From: Polytrichum commune
Lineage: Eukaryota > Streptophyta > Polytrichopsida > Polytrichales > Polytrichaceae
Direction: 5' to 3'
DNA: 64,000 nt
Assembly: GCA_950295325.1 (NCBI GenBank)
Contig: OX485804.1
Span: forward strand, 57,286,001-57,350,000
Made by a program: the position numbers and the translations under genes. Positions 21,753-33,420 of the stretch are shown in pieces; the stretch's first letter is position 1; each line of letters starts with the position of its first letter. The notes under the pieces are model-generated. The model was not told the origin of the DNA, searched no databases, and saw only the letters and a program-made list of their open reading frames with translations.

Positions 21753-24700
21753 TATTGTGGGCACCTCCTAACTTTGTCCAAAGACAAATAAACTTTGGCC
21801 AGTGGATTGGAACGAGATTTGTGTCGTCCACTTAGCAAATACAAAACACACATAAGGTAGCATCACCTTAAACCAAGGGGTTGAGGTATTTGGCATAAAC
21901 GTGATAGTTTGAGCTGAAATATTTTTCTCATGTAGAAAATAAGAGACCACATGTAGTATAAGTTTTTTATTTTCTTGGTTTCAATTTCTCCCCAAACAGT
22001 GAAATTAATACAAAACTTTAAGTGAAATTTGTGTTGCCACCCCTAGTTGTCATATAGTTTGTCATATTATTGATATCTAGAGCACTACTGATAATGAAAG
22101 CATCTAGTTGCAAGTTTTTGCAAATAAAAAAATTCATAGCAATGGGCCCCACCCACTTTGTTAAGGTACTCTAGATCTTGATTTCGGGGGTTGTCTTAGT
22201 TGAAGGTGCTCCTCCCTTATTGTCATTCCAAGTCTCAAGAATGGGAGTTGAGATGCAATATTTGAATGAGGCCACGTTGATTATTCTCTTTGTTTTTCAC
22301 GTGATCCCATAGACCCTTATGAAGTTGAACACATAGTTCAAACTAATCATAACACATTGTGTCTTGTGGTGTCCAACATTAACAAGTGCTATCATATACC
22401 ACTTAAATATAGGCATATAGTTAAGAAAACTCACCACATATTTAAGTGCAATTAATAACCTCCATTCATTCAATGATGGTTTTTTCACAAGCCAACATTT
22501 TGAGTATCATACATGTAGTAACATATTGAATAATCAACACTCGTATCCACAAGGATGTAATAATTTCATAAATTGTAGTTTTGCTACATGTAAAAACATA
22601 TATAAATGTGTGTGTGTGTGTGTGTTTTTCTCTTCTTTCTCCCCTCCCTCATGGGATTTGTTCCTCGGTCATGCTCTTTAAAACCGCATTACCTAGTTCT
22701 ACATTCAAGTTTGCAACTTTGATCAAGAATGAAGCATCCGAGTCACATTGGCACCGGCCTACAAATGGTGCTCATCTCTCGCTCTTAGTTTGTAAACGGA
22801 GTTTCCTACAACATCAACCACAAGACCCCGAGCCATAATATAACTAAGTGAAAATGGAGAGCAAAATCTCGGAGGTGTAAAGAGAAAGGTACATTTTTGG
22901 GATACTTACAAGTGTATATCACACATGTCAATCATTAGAGAGATTTGGTCCATCAATCCCTCGTGTTTATTCACAACAATATGATATTGTCTCAATCAAT
23001 ATCAAGATGGCCGATACTATGATTTCAAGAGTTTTGGACACGATTTATTTTCTTAGCATTTCTTTTGGACTTCAACATTGGCCCTATTGGGGCTTGGAAA
23101 ATTAGTTCTTGAATTGTATAAAAGGGTCATGGCAGTGATGGTCAACCCCTCATGTGTGCACCCCAAGCCCTCACATTGTTACAATCCACCCTCAATATAT
23201 GTTAACATATGGAGCAAGGAAACTTATAACACTTATGTGGTGTTAACATTTTTAACACTTAGCAGGGGTAGTATTGACAATTTGTAATATTTACATGAAT
23301 AACACTAGTGTGACTTCGTAATTTTGAAATAACACTTTTATAAACAAAGGCTGAACATACATAAGATATAATTGTCGTCATACATCTAAGCGTAATGAAA
23401 GAATGAATTTTTGATGGTTTATTGAGATTTTGGTGCACACCAAGATCTTGTTTCCTTTTGAAGTGTTGGAATTATTTAGATGAAAGGTGTAGCGTTAGTA
23501 GGTCTTTGTTTAAAAAAACGCTTCAAGGTCATTGGTGCACTTTCAACATCCTCGAATCCTACTCTATCTACCAACACATCACTAATTTGCACATTATTAA
23601 CTTCTTCACTTGGTTCATTGTCGAGTGCATCACCACTTCCATCAAGCATGCTCATAATTTCCTCCTTTGTAGGTGTCTAGGCATTGTTTAGATCAAATTT
23701 CAGTTCATAATTGATGAACTCATGTGCATTCGTAGTGGGCCCACTTTCACTCTTTTTAGTTGCCAATGCCACTTGTTCCAATAAGGTAGTAATTTTTTCC
23801 CAACTCTTTCTTCTATATTGCTTATTGAGCTTCTATTTGTCATGGTTGCCTCCTAAACATTGTTCATTTAACAAAAGCAAATATGAAAGTTGCGCCAGAC
23901 CTAGGTTTCCGTCACCAAATCGCAAAGAATTTCTCAACTTTTAGATTGAGTGCTAACCAATATATTTCATGTCGGGGGCCATGCAACCGATCATTGCCAT
24001 TTAGTGCATGTGGCGATTAGCTAGTCATGTCAGTTGCTTATGAGAGTAACTACCCACCGAATCAATCCTAGGCCTACCCCTCCCCCTTCAAAGGGGTGCA
24101 TAGGGGGTAGGCTTAGTTTAGTTTTGAAACCCACACAACCATACATTTCTTTTTAAACCCTAATCATAAATTGTACTATGATTTTATCATGAATGGGGTT
24201 CCATGGAATTAAATCACACAAGTTGTTTCATATGAGTTATATTCCAAAAATCCTTGATGGCCTTATCTATTATTATTGGTTATGTTTTACCACGGCCTAT
24301 ACATTATCTAGTCCATCAAGGGCAAGATAAAAGCTAGAACATCACGTTGTAAGAGTTTCCACATGATGTGACAACTCTTTAACTCACATAATACCCATGT
24401 AAGAGGCTTGGGCAGACATGACTGGGTAGTTTTTACTCCAAGTCAACGTGTCTTCATTCACTTAAATGTGAAATGATTGAAAGGTCTCATTTGCTCCCAA
24501 AACCGCAATCAAAAACCTCTGGTTGACAACCAAAATGATTTCCTTATGCATTTCCTTGTCATGAGTCACAATAGCCAAAGTCGTAACACATGGTTGCAAT
24601 AGACAAGTTTTTTTTTCTAGTTTTTTTAGACAAGTATTTTGCCCTAGCCAAGGGTTTGGGTTCAAAATAGGTCATCTTGACCCCCCTGGATATGAGAATT

Positions 24701-24834
24701 TGTAGATAAATATCTAAAAACATTTGACATAATCTAAACATACATATGTAAAGATGTTCTTTGTTTTTTTTTAATGTCAATAATTTGTTTCAACCCTCGA
24801 TGTTTTTACAAATTGCAAGATTACCACAAATACC
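21753..24834. other. Intergenic DNA with a TG microsatellite, no gene seen
   Basis: A (TG)n tract lies at about 22607-22625. The ORFs at 22581-22838, 23422-23691 and 23711-23944 lack recognisable domains. Confidence 0.45.
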
Positions 24835-25010
24835 TATCCACTATCACCCAGTAATTTAGGGTCATCTCGAACCTCAAGCCTCCAATTTAACCATGAGTCT
24901 CTAAACAACCTTTGCCGACACATATTTCCATCATATTATTATGGGGGCTTAGTTATCCCAACTAGGTTAGCACCACTGTGGTTGGCTTGAGGGTGTATGC
25001 CACACCACTT
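24835..25010. repeat. SINE-head fragments
   Basis: CACTATCACCCAGTAATTTA with GGGTCATCTC (24839-24867) matches the head of the SINE at 5018-5226 (CCACCATCATCCGGTAGTTT with AGGGTCGTCTC). About 24970-25000 (GCACCACTGTGGTTGGCTTG) resembles the minus-strand head of the SINE at 1824-2200. Both are partial. Confidence 0.45.
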
Positions 25011-25242
25011 ATGTGGATTGAAATTACATTCAACAAATCCAAAGCTCACATGCATAATATTAGTAGGATGTGAAACTCTACACCCTTGCAAATTTTGGAA
25101 CATTATATTCTATGATGAACTTCAACATGTTAGGGTCGAAAGGGTGGAATAAACAAAATCGGTTAGATGGGGCATATGAAGACAATGAACAATGCCTATG
25201 TAGGCAATGAACGGGACAGACTGACTGACCGGCTATTGGTTA

Positions 25243-25605
25243 GAGCATCCCCCACCATAATACACAAATGCCGAAAATAATTTATAATATTATATGTGTT
25301 TGGGGTGGCCACCAACTTGGGCGGGAGTGCTCATCATGAGTGGATCTTCACCAATAGTTGGGCATGCCCCTGCCACAATGAGAGCTTGACCAATAATATG
25401 CAGATGCCTAATTTTTGACATAGGATAAAGTAGTGCAAAATAGTATCTACTATTAAATAAGCTCCTTGAAGGGTCGGGGGAGGCATGTCATATAGGCCAT
25501 GTATGGCGGGGGTTGGCTCCCATTGTACCTGCAATGATATCGATTTACGACAATTAAAGCAGCCATTGGTGGGTCTCATTTTTTAGCAGTACAACGGGGA
25601 TGCTC
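25243..25605. mobile_element. Tourist-like MITE, 363 bp, with an empty-site paralogue in the window
   Basis: The terminal inverted repeats are GAGCATCCCC and GGGGATGCTC. TTA target-site duplications lie at 25240-25242 and 25606-25608. The host sequence is itself a repeat whose reverse-complement copy at 62868-63090 has a single TTA at the corresponding point and no insertion, directly confirming the element's borders. There is no coding capacity. Confidence 0.88.
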
Positions 25606-25800
25606 TTACAAATAAATTGGTTGAGTCTTGAGAAATAACCAGTTGAAGTTTAAGACTTCACGAAGACTATTGACTATTTTAAAAGAGTTTAGAGAATATA
25701 CCCCAATTTAATAAAGAAAAACTAAAAGATGTCAACATGTAACTAGTGGGACTTGGAAACAGTAAGATATCAACCGATTATGCCCAAAAAAATTTCCAAA
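25606..25800. repeat. Dispersed repeat, inverted copy at 62868-63063
   Basis: TTACAAATAAATTGGTTGAG, GAGAAATAACCAGTTGAAGT, GATGTCAACATGTAACTAGT and ATCAACCGATTATGCCCAAA are all found, as reverse complements, at 62868-63063 with a few mismatches. Confidence 0.75.
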
Positions 25801-25914
25801 CAATATATGTAGGTTGAGGCACATGTCGGATAAGTCGCGAAGCTGATGAACAAGATGGATGTGGGGGTCAACAACCAAATGAAGCCAATCACGATTATGT
25901 AACATGTATTTAAA

Positions 25915-26130
25915 CAAACATGGACATATTTCAAATTTTGAACTTTTTGGTTGCTTCAATTCTATGGGCGGATCCATCATTACACAATTGATGTACCTAA
26001 ATTTTGTGGGATATATCTGAATCCTCGGTGATTACTTGATTATCATGTATTACAATATGATAGGAAAGATGAAATTCCTACTTTTGATGTTAAATCTATA
26101 CAAACAAATGTTGAATAATGAAAAAAAAAC
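25915..26130 (+). repeat. Direct repeat pair, left copy (right copy 27108-27320)
   Basis: Shared words in order: TTTCAAATTTTG, ACTTTTTGGTTGCTTCAATT, CTATGGGCGGATCCAT, GTGATTACTTGA and CTTTTGATGTTAAATCTATA. The two copies are about 1.2 kb apart and could be decayed LTRs. Just past the right copy, CTGCTCTAATACTATTTCAA resembles, in reverse, a tRNA-Met primer-binding site (TGGTATCAGAGC-type). This is weak. Confidence 0.55.
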
Positions 26131-26744
26131 TCAAAAGATGATCGCAACACACAAGATTTCTTAATGTGGTGATTATGCGGCCTCAAAATTTTCACTCGTG
26201 GGAGAGCCCCTAATGAGCTCTAGCCTCTTGAGGACAAATTCCGTGCCTTAGCCAACACTCCATTCAGGCCCCTCAATCCCCCTCGATGCTACAATGGTCA
26301 TGTGAGTAAGAAACACTATGGGCATTATTGTATTGCAAGTTGCATTCTATTCATTATAAATTGCAAGAAATTGGGGTTATTGGGGTTATTGATTGTAGTA
26401 CTAGTATGGTCTACACTACCATTACTCATCCTTTGACAATATGTGCACGAGTACATCCCGAGTTGTGTTTGTGCACGTAACGTGATTTTGTGAAGTTAGT
26501 GTGGCCTACACAAAGGGCTTATTATTGGCATGGGGCCACACATATAATTGCATGGTTTGTGTGCTAGAGGGCCATGATCCGCCCCCCCCCCCTCCTTTTG
26601 TGAATAGTGCTACTAGCCCTACTAGTGAAGTTTACACTAGCGCCCCAAAATCAAGCAATTCCTATTGGTCAAGAGCAAAGTTGTGGACTCGAGGAGTGTA
26701 TGTTAGGGTTTGGATCCAAGGTAGGGAAAAATGAAGTGGAATTT
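26131..26744. other. Intergenic DNA, no gene seen
   Basis: Contains a C-run at about 26582-26592. The short ORFs have no domain. Confidence 0.4.
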
Positions 26745-26930
26745 AACGTTATTGTATCAAATCTCGACAACCTCCATTCAAGAGAATACTCCTCCTGGCT
26801 TGAGAAACCGGTCTTCAAGCTTGACTCTGATCTTGAGTTCGAAAATAGGGTTCGTTGGAGGGGTGTTTTGGACCTCAAGTTTCTTGAACATGGACCGTGA
26901 CGTGAACCCACCTTGAGTAGTGTGTGCAAT
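26745..26930. repeat. Dispersed repeat, inverted relative to 16945-17150
   Basis: Contains GGCTTGAGAAACCGGTCTTC, AAGCTTG and GGACCTCAAGTTTCTTGAAC, which correspond to the reverse complement of 16945-17150. Confidence 0.55.
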
Positions 26931-27107
26931 TCACAAAAGGGGTTTTTGTTAATCAATCCGAGCCTTCGTGGTCACATGAACTATTTGGCCATCTCGAACT
27001 CCATAGACATTTATGACTGTTGGATCGGATTGGATCAAATCGGGAGTTGTCACATCCAATTTTAAAGGCTAGTCTCAAATAGTGTATGATGTATTTTAAG
27101 TAAACCC

Positions 27108-27320
27108 AAACATATTTTCAAATTTTGGACTTTTTGGTTGCTTTAATTCTATGGGCGGATCCATTGATCCACTTAATTTTGATATACCTAGATTTCATGG
27201 GAGACATGTGAATATAGAGTGATTACTTGAACATTATGCTACTAAAATATGATGGAATAAATCAAACATCCAACTTTTGATGTTGAACCTATATAAATAA
27301 TATTGAATAGTGAAACTACA
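27108..27320 (+). repeat. Direct repeat pair, right copy
   Basis: Matches 25915-26130: ACTTTTTGGTTGCTTTAATT, CTATGGGCGGATCCAT, GTGATTACTTGA and CTTTTGATGTTGAACCTATA. The two copies have clearly diverged, implying some age. Confidence 0.55.
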
Positions 27321-27639
27321 ATCAAAATAACTGCTCTAATACTATTTCAATAAACTATGCACAATATATTGAAGGATCTTACCATAAACTAGGGTTTAAG
27401 TGTACTCGGATTTACGCATGGATCTTGGACAATCTCATCCGCCAATATGGCGTATATCACAAAACTACAGAGAAAGAGAAAGAAGAAACGCTGACCTTTC
27501 GATCAGCTCACAAAACTACACAAATATGGTGGTTGGCGAACATGGAACACAACACATACGAAGTTGAGGTTGTTATGTTGTTGCTTTTGATGTTGTTGTT
27601 TGATGTTTTTGTCCCTGCAAATGGACATCCCTTAATATT

Positions 27640-28050
27640 GGCTTTGTCTGTAGGACAGAGACTATGCATCAATTTCTTCGTTTCAAGAGCAAATTTCCTA
27701 ACCACTTTGTGTTCACACTTGGACATTACTTGTTCTTGTTATTTTTGGTCCACTTTATTTAATGTGGATGTTAACTATAGTTTATATATAAGTGCTCCCT
27801 AAAATGCATTGAAAGAAATCTAGTTAACTATAGTTATTTCAGTAGTTCTTGATTATTTATTTTAAAATTTTCAGGTGATAAATGAGTAGCTTCAATCCTT
27901 GACCCGTATTTGAGAAGAAGGTGCACAAAATCCAAGAAAGGTTTGGTATAGTGAATAGCCATGAATTGGCATGAGCAAAGTGGACAACTACAATTGTAGT
28001 CTTTCATAATAAAGAACAGAGCCTCACGGTTCTACCGTTTTCTTGTTTTT
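27640..28050. repeat. Inverted copy of the 20060-20935 repeat
   Basis: GGACAGAGACTATGCATCAA, AAGAGCAAATTTCCTAACCA, CTTTGTGTTCACACTTGGAC and GCCTCACGGTTCTACCGTTT are reverse complements of blocks in 20060-20935. The 125-residue ORF at 27425-27802 runs into this repeat and is not supported as a gene. Confidence 0.7.
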
Positions 28051-28261
28051 GGACAAGTAATTTGTCCAAATAGACTTAAAATGTCAGATCATATAATCTT
28101 AGCATAGGATCCTATGATAAAATTTAGCATGTTGTACTTTTGGACTTGGACTTAGTCCAACTTTGCTTCAATATCATCTTTGTCATTTCAAGTTCCATAT
28201 TTGGTAATTGAGATTTTATTTATTTTAAAGTCACAAGAGGTCAAATCAAAGGTGACCACAA

Positions 28262-28440
28262 AGGCCCTTATCCCAATCATGTTAGCTATTGAGCTTAGGG
28301 TGGTTCATGTCTCAAAGCACGTAGTTGAATCTCGTTTTAACATCGTTCTAGCACTTGTAATTTGGGTGTTCATTCCTTACAACATCAAGCCTTGCTATGT
28401 ATCGATCAAAATACATCGAGAGAAAATTATCGCACATGAG
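28262..28440 (+). repeat. Three-copy dispersed repeat, copy A
   Basis: CCCAATCATGTTAGCTATTG...CTTAGGGTGGTTCATG resembles TTCAATCATGTTGATTATTG (32425) and TCCAATCATGTTGACTATTG (59738). Divergence is high. The 105-residue ORF at 28180-28497 overlaps it and is not recognised. Confidence 0.45.
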
Positions 28441-28560
28441 CGTTTCTCTCAGGCATCCAACACAATAATGTGGATTAAATTGACTTGGAGTCTTTAAAAT
28501 TAATTCCGGTGTCAAACCAAATTAAAACAAAATCAGATGAAAACTTGGGCGAACATCTTA

Positions 28561-29689
28561 GGGCCGGTTTACACTATGGACCATGAAGTTGGACCAAGGC
28601 TCTGCAAGGCAGCTGATTGGCTGTTGAAATTCTCCTGGGACAACTTCGGTTTACACTGAGGAAAAAATGGCAGAGGGACCACGGAGGTCGAGGTCCCCAA
28701 AATATAATTTTTAAGGCCTAATAAATGCACTGACATGGTCCAACAGGTTTTGCGGTGAGAGAGGTGGTTTAGTAGGAAATGGCAAGGGCCCATGTTAGAG
28801 AAATACCATTTCAATAAATTTTTAAACAAATCTACCTTTTATGTGCCTTAATTTTACCATTGCCCATGAGACATACCAGCACTACCTTGCCCTACCCCTT
28901 AAACCGGCTCACACGTGTTTCACCAAACAACGTGGGACATCTAGAACTCAAGAATTCAAGTGCAGATTTGTTTTTTTGGTGTACCAAATGCATTGTTTGG
29001 AATTTTGGGGCTTTTAATATACCGTTGGAGCGGTCTTGAAAATACCTTTCCAACGGTATATTACACACCCCAAAATGTTTAAAAAATCCAGTTGCAAAAC
29101 AAAAAACAAAAATCTGTAGTGGTTTAGTGACTGTAGAACAGGGTACCGTAGTCAAAAGAAGTGCAATGGGAAATCTTCTAACATTAATAATCAAAGAATT
29201 GAAAATTAGTGTTGAGCAAGGTAGGGTGGTAACAACATTAGATATAATCAAACACTAAATATCCTATTTAGTGTAGTGACAACACAAGGTACATGTCACA
29301 TGTAAATTACATTGAGCATGTACAAATTAAAATACTCACTTTTTTTTTGTAAAAATTGTTGTGAGAAGATTTGCAAGCCACATCTTTGACACATTTAACA
29401 AGAAGTGAAGACAAGTGAAGCCCAAGAGAAGACAAGGAATGATCAAACTTAATTTATTTTTTTCAAAATTGCCCTTTTTGGGCATGTATTAAAAAAACCA
29501 ACACCTTCACTTTTTGGTGCGTGGTCATTCTTCTTGGTCCACATTCAGTTTACACCTAGTGAGGGGCCCAAGGCTCTCAAAACCATTTTTTCACGAAGTC
29601 GGACCATGGAAGTTGGACCATGAACTCGGACCATTGACAAAGGCCATCATCCATGGTCCAACTTCATGGTCCATAGTGTAAACCGGCCC
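28561..29689. mobile_element. PIF/Harbinger-like TIR element, 1.13 kb
   Basis: The left end GGGCCGGTTTACACTATGGA continues CCATGAAGTTGGACCA. The right end is the reverse complement, giving TIRs of about 36 bp. The flanks are TTA on the left (28558-28560) and TCA on the right (29690-29692), a TTA target site with one change. Its left half matches the outer arms, and its right half the inner part, of the element at 61368-62422. The middle (about 28880-29232) appears to be a nested insertion with a CTACCTTGCCCTACC / GCAAGGTAGGGTGG inverted pair, and it carries the repeat also seen at 19430-19640. No transposase is present. Confidence 0.8.
28950..29120. repeat. Dispersed repeat with ATACCGTTGGAG hairpin, copy 2
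   Basis: TTGTTTTTTTGGTGTACCAA, then TTTGGGGCTTTTAATATACC, GTTGGAGCGGTCTTGAAAAT and CCTTTCCAACGGTATATTAC...ACCCCAAAAT. This is the same arrangement as 19430-19640. Here ATACCGTTGGA and TCCAACGGTAT pair perfectly. Confidence 0.65.
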
Positions 29690-29943
29690 TCATGTTGGAT
29701 GAATGAGAGGTACACTATTATGCGATAGTTATTTCTCACCTCAAAATTTAGGCATCCAATCAAGAAGAGTGACCATATAAGGCCCACGTACCGTATCCAA
29801 GAAATAAGGAGAGTTCATTATAAAGATAGAGCACACTCGTGGGTACTAGCTTAATTGTTCCACATCGTGTCGTATTAGTTTAAATTGGAGGTCATTGCTA
29901 CAATTAACAACTAATTTGATCCATAATTAGATCCGTTAGACTT

Positions 29944-30040
29944 AACCCCTAAAAGCTCGAGCCTTCACAAAATGGTACATGCCCTTGTCATCACCCCTAA
30001 ATCATGTACCATTTTGTGGGCCCTTGAGCATTTAGGGCTC
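29944..30040. repeat. Inverted repeat hairpin with perfect 16-bp core
   Basis: CACAAAATGGTACATG (29966-29981) and CATGTACCATTTTGTG (30003-30018) are perfect reverse complements separated by 21 nt. Imperfect pairing extends outward through ACCCCTAAAAGCTCGAG and CTTGAGCATTTAGGG, giving arms of about 38 nt. It resembles a hairpin MITE remnant. Confidence 0.7.
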
Positions 30041-32411
30041 AAGCATTTAAGGGTCGAGCCCATGTAGGACATGGTACGCTTGTAGGTAGTAGTGTACACT
30101 TGTAGTACGTTTGAAATTTTAAGTTGTGATAGCTCGAGAGTTAATGCATGTTGGATCGATCGGGTACCATGATTTCCTTGCTAATGACGACGAGGGTTAA
30201 TTACAAAGTTGAAACCTTAACTAAAAAGACAACAACATTTATAATTTACATTTATAGGCAAATTTAAGTGCAAGTGATGAAATATTTCTGAATTTTGGGC
30301 CCAAAGTAGAATAGAAAATCTCAAAAAGAAAGTCTATATGAGACTAGTGCACGAGTTTAAGAAAATTTTGAGGCTCATTTTGGGCTTGTGGATGACTTAG
30401 GGGTTTGGAGGTCAAATATTAGCTAAACATGACCATTGTGATTGGAGAAGCTTGAGAGATGTTTTTGGAACACTTTGGAGTACATTCTAGAACGCCCAAA
30501 AATGAACTACAGGCCTCTACAACATACATACAATGTCAGAATTCTCAATGTTGTTTGTTTGTTTGTTTGTTTTACAAAATTTTGTTTTGAAGTGCAAAGA
30601 GACCATATTATGAGCACATCCAATCCAATTCACTTGTTCCCAAACATCATTCAATTTTTGTTTCTTCCAACATGCAAAATCACAAGTTGATTTTGTTTAT
30701 TTTTATTGACGGAACAAAACGTTGTCGCATGGGAGATTGTGATACTAGAGGTATAGCAAAGAGGATGTATGTAGGTCTACTCCTAAATTGCGTAAAGAAT
30801 CTTAGATTGAAGCTTTTTGTAACCAAACATGAGTCATGACATATTCTTTCATTCACATTGTGAGGTGTTTTGATCATGTAATATTCATTGTACAAATTTC
30901 ATGTGGGACCAAACAAGGACTTGCATTATAACCCAAAAACCAAAGTCGTACATGTTTGAATACCTTACATTGAAACTAAGTAACCTACAATAATTCAAGT
31001 GAACAAAATGGAAAACTATGCGGCCTTATATATATATATATATAACTATATTATACTATAATATATATATAAACCAACCTTGTGACTTCAATGAATAACT
31101 CGTGTTCTTTACCATAAGGTTTATTTATTTAAATATTTCTCTATGTAATACTTATATCAACCGATAAGTATCCATTTAGATTAGAGGAATTCAATACCAA
31201 CATAAAATCATATACAACATACTCCAAAGCTCAACAATATGTAGATATAGACCAACACGACCTCATATTTGTAGGTTTGATGTATGTGACAAAAAGCTAA
31301 GCACAAATTAAGTTACATAAATATACGTGCACTAATAAATAGGCATAGAAAGAAAGACATGTAGGTAAGAGGTAGATTGTGTTTTAAAAAAACTTTGGAT
31401 AAGGTACATGGGTGTTGTTTGGTTAGCTTATCTTGTTCTCCATCTTTGTGTTTATCGTATTCTTGTCTTTAAAATTGTGTTGCATTAGCAAATCTATGAT
31501 GAAACAAACAACAACAAAATCCAAACTGAAAATTAGACATCTCTTGATTTGATTACGCATAAAATGATTCAACTGGAATGATTATGTTTCATTTTTTATT
31601 TAGCATCTAGCATGGACCTCCCCTATTTTGCCTTCATGGGAAGAAACTGACGCCAATACAAATAATGAATAATGTTGGTATGAATAATAAGAATATTATA
31701 ATTATTGTTAATATTTTCAGCAAAACATTATTCAAATTCATAATAGTGTTTTGTGGGACAGACAATATTCCAAAGAATAGTCTCCAATATGACAGTGACT
31801 ATGGGGAATATTCCGTGAAATATTGTTAGTCCCACATAACATTATAATGGATCTGAAGAATGTTATGAGTGACAATGTTGCTATGAATAGTATTTTCAAT
31901 CAATAATATTGGGATGAAAATAATTTTCATGTGAATTATGTTAGGATGAACAATGTAGATAATGATAAGCCTTGAACTACTACCTATGTACTCCAGAAGT
32001 TACTTTTCGTAGGTGATCGAACCCCAAAATTTTCTTCAAATAGCCCAAATTAGTGTAGTCAACACTATATGAGATGAATCAACCATACATTTTTTATGTT
32101 GGATATGCGACAATTCTTTCTGCCCTTATTGGCCATTCTTCTCAATTTGCTACTAGTTCCAAAGGTTCAACTAAATTTGAAGTTTGATTTCTAAATTGGA
32201 AATCAATTTTCCCCCAAAAACCGATTGTGTTTAGTGAGAGTGTAATTTTAGGTTTGACCCAGGCTTGAGGTAATAGGGTGCAAGTGTGGCGTGTTTTTAC
32301 TTCTTCGGTGGAATCACTTCATTTGATTCCAAAATCCTAAACAACCCCCCCCCCCAAAAAAAAACCCTATAGTGATTGGTTGAGAATGGAAATGTGGATT
32401 CAAAGAGTTTT
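30041..32411. other. Intergenic DNA with TA microsatellite, no gene seen
   Basis: (TA)n tracts occupy about 31027-31072. About 31660-31960 is rich in AATATT-containing words (GAATAATGTTGG, AATAATAAGAATATTATAAT, AATATTCC). No coding signal. Confidence 0.45.
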
Positions 32412-32620
32412 TAAAGTAGGTCCTTTCAATCATGTTGATTATTGAACCTAGATTGTTTAGCATAATTTGAACGTATAGTTCCACTCTCTATTAACACGCT
32501 TGCTTGTTTTCGTGCTTGTTTAAACTCTACACGTAATCACATACCACTTAAATACAAAGTTTATAGATTATTGCATTGTTGGATTTGGGCATATGTACCT
32601 CAATGTTAAACTTGTCCATT
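32412..32620 (+). repeat. Three-copy dispersed repeat, copy B (upstream of the BEACH gene)
   Basis: CCTTTCAATCATGTTGATTA, ATTGTTTAGCATAATTTGAA and TAATCACATACCACTTAAAT match 59725-59930 in the same orientation, with moderate divergence. Confidence 0.55.
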
Positions 32621-32794
32621 GACGAGTGTAAGTGTTTATTTATGTAAGATACATGGGTCTTGAGTGGCTCATTTTCTTGGTTAGACCCCTATATTTGACT
32701 GGATTGTGGTTCGGCGAGGACGAAAGAACAAACATCTTAAAGACACATGTGTTACAAGAGGTTGGACAACGTCTTCAAATATGAATGACTCCTC

Positions 32795-33040
32795 TGCAGT
32801 CAACAATGAACACAATTGGGAGGACCTACGTATCCAACTAAGAAACCAACAAACATGCAGTCCCGATATCCATAACTAAGTCAGGGGAGATCCGATTTTC
32901 CAGTTTGGTTTTTTGCCTGTGTGTTCATCGTAGATTTGCTAATGCGACACGAGTTTTGTTGTGTAAATCTAATTGGTATAAATTGGAGAACATGAAAGGA
33001 CGAACCAAATAACACCCACATGCCTCATGTTATATCCGCA
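32795..33040 (+). repeat. Dispersed repeat, copy 2, abutting the gene's 5' end
   Basis: ATGAACACAATTGGGAGGAC, ATCCATAACTAAGTCAGGGG, TTTGCTAATGCGACACGAGT, TTTGTTGTGTAAATCTAATT and GGAGAACATGAAAGGACGAA match 14283-14570. The similarity ends at about 33040, where GC-rich sequence begins. Confidence 0.65.
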
Positions 33041-33420
33041 GCCTGCGCTTATGTAAAGGGTAAATGATCACATACCCGGATGGCGGATATCGACGGGCGT
33101 CTTGGCGGATATCGAGGGGGGCGCCTCGGAAGGTTCGCGGCAGGTGCAGGGCCGTGTGGCCTGGGAAGGGGGGCGGGCGGGCCACCCGGCGAAAGAGGGG
33201 GCGACCCGCCCACATCGGCAACAACAGACGAGAGAGGGAAAGAGAAAAGCAAAGTCCCGAAAGCTCGCTTCGCTACGCCTCACCTCTCACCACCTTGCCT
33301 TGCTTTCTCGCACACCTAATCATCACTGCTGGGGCTGCTGCATCACTTGTTTTTGTTTTTTTTCCTTTCCGTTGCCCTGCGATTTGAGCACTCTGCATCC
33401 GACAGAGCACTCCATACAGG
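33041..33420 (+). promoter_or_regulatory. CpG-rich promoter / first untranslated exon region of the BEACH gene
   Basis: Base composition changes sharply from AT-rich repeat to GC-rich DNA with many CpG, including GGGGGGCGGGCGGGCCACCC at about 33168 and the 13-bp direct repeat TGGCGGATATCGA (33081 and 33103). ORFs open in most frames simply because of the composition. A donor-like site, ACAG|GTATTC, lies at 33419-33420, so the first untranslated exon may end there. The transcription start is not determinable by eye. Confidence 0.5.

Noticed and set aside
27425-27802. A 125-residue ORF
   Set aside because: It overlaps a dispersed repeat found inverted at 20060-20935 and has no domain.
28180-28497. 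A 105-residue ORF
   Set aside because: It overlaps a three-copy dispersed repeat whose other copies are not open.
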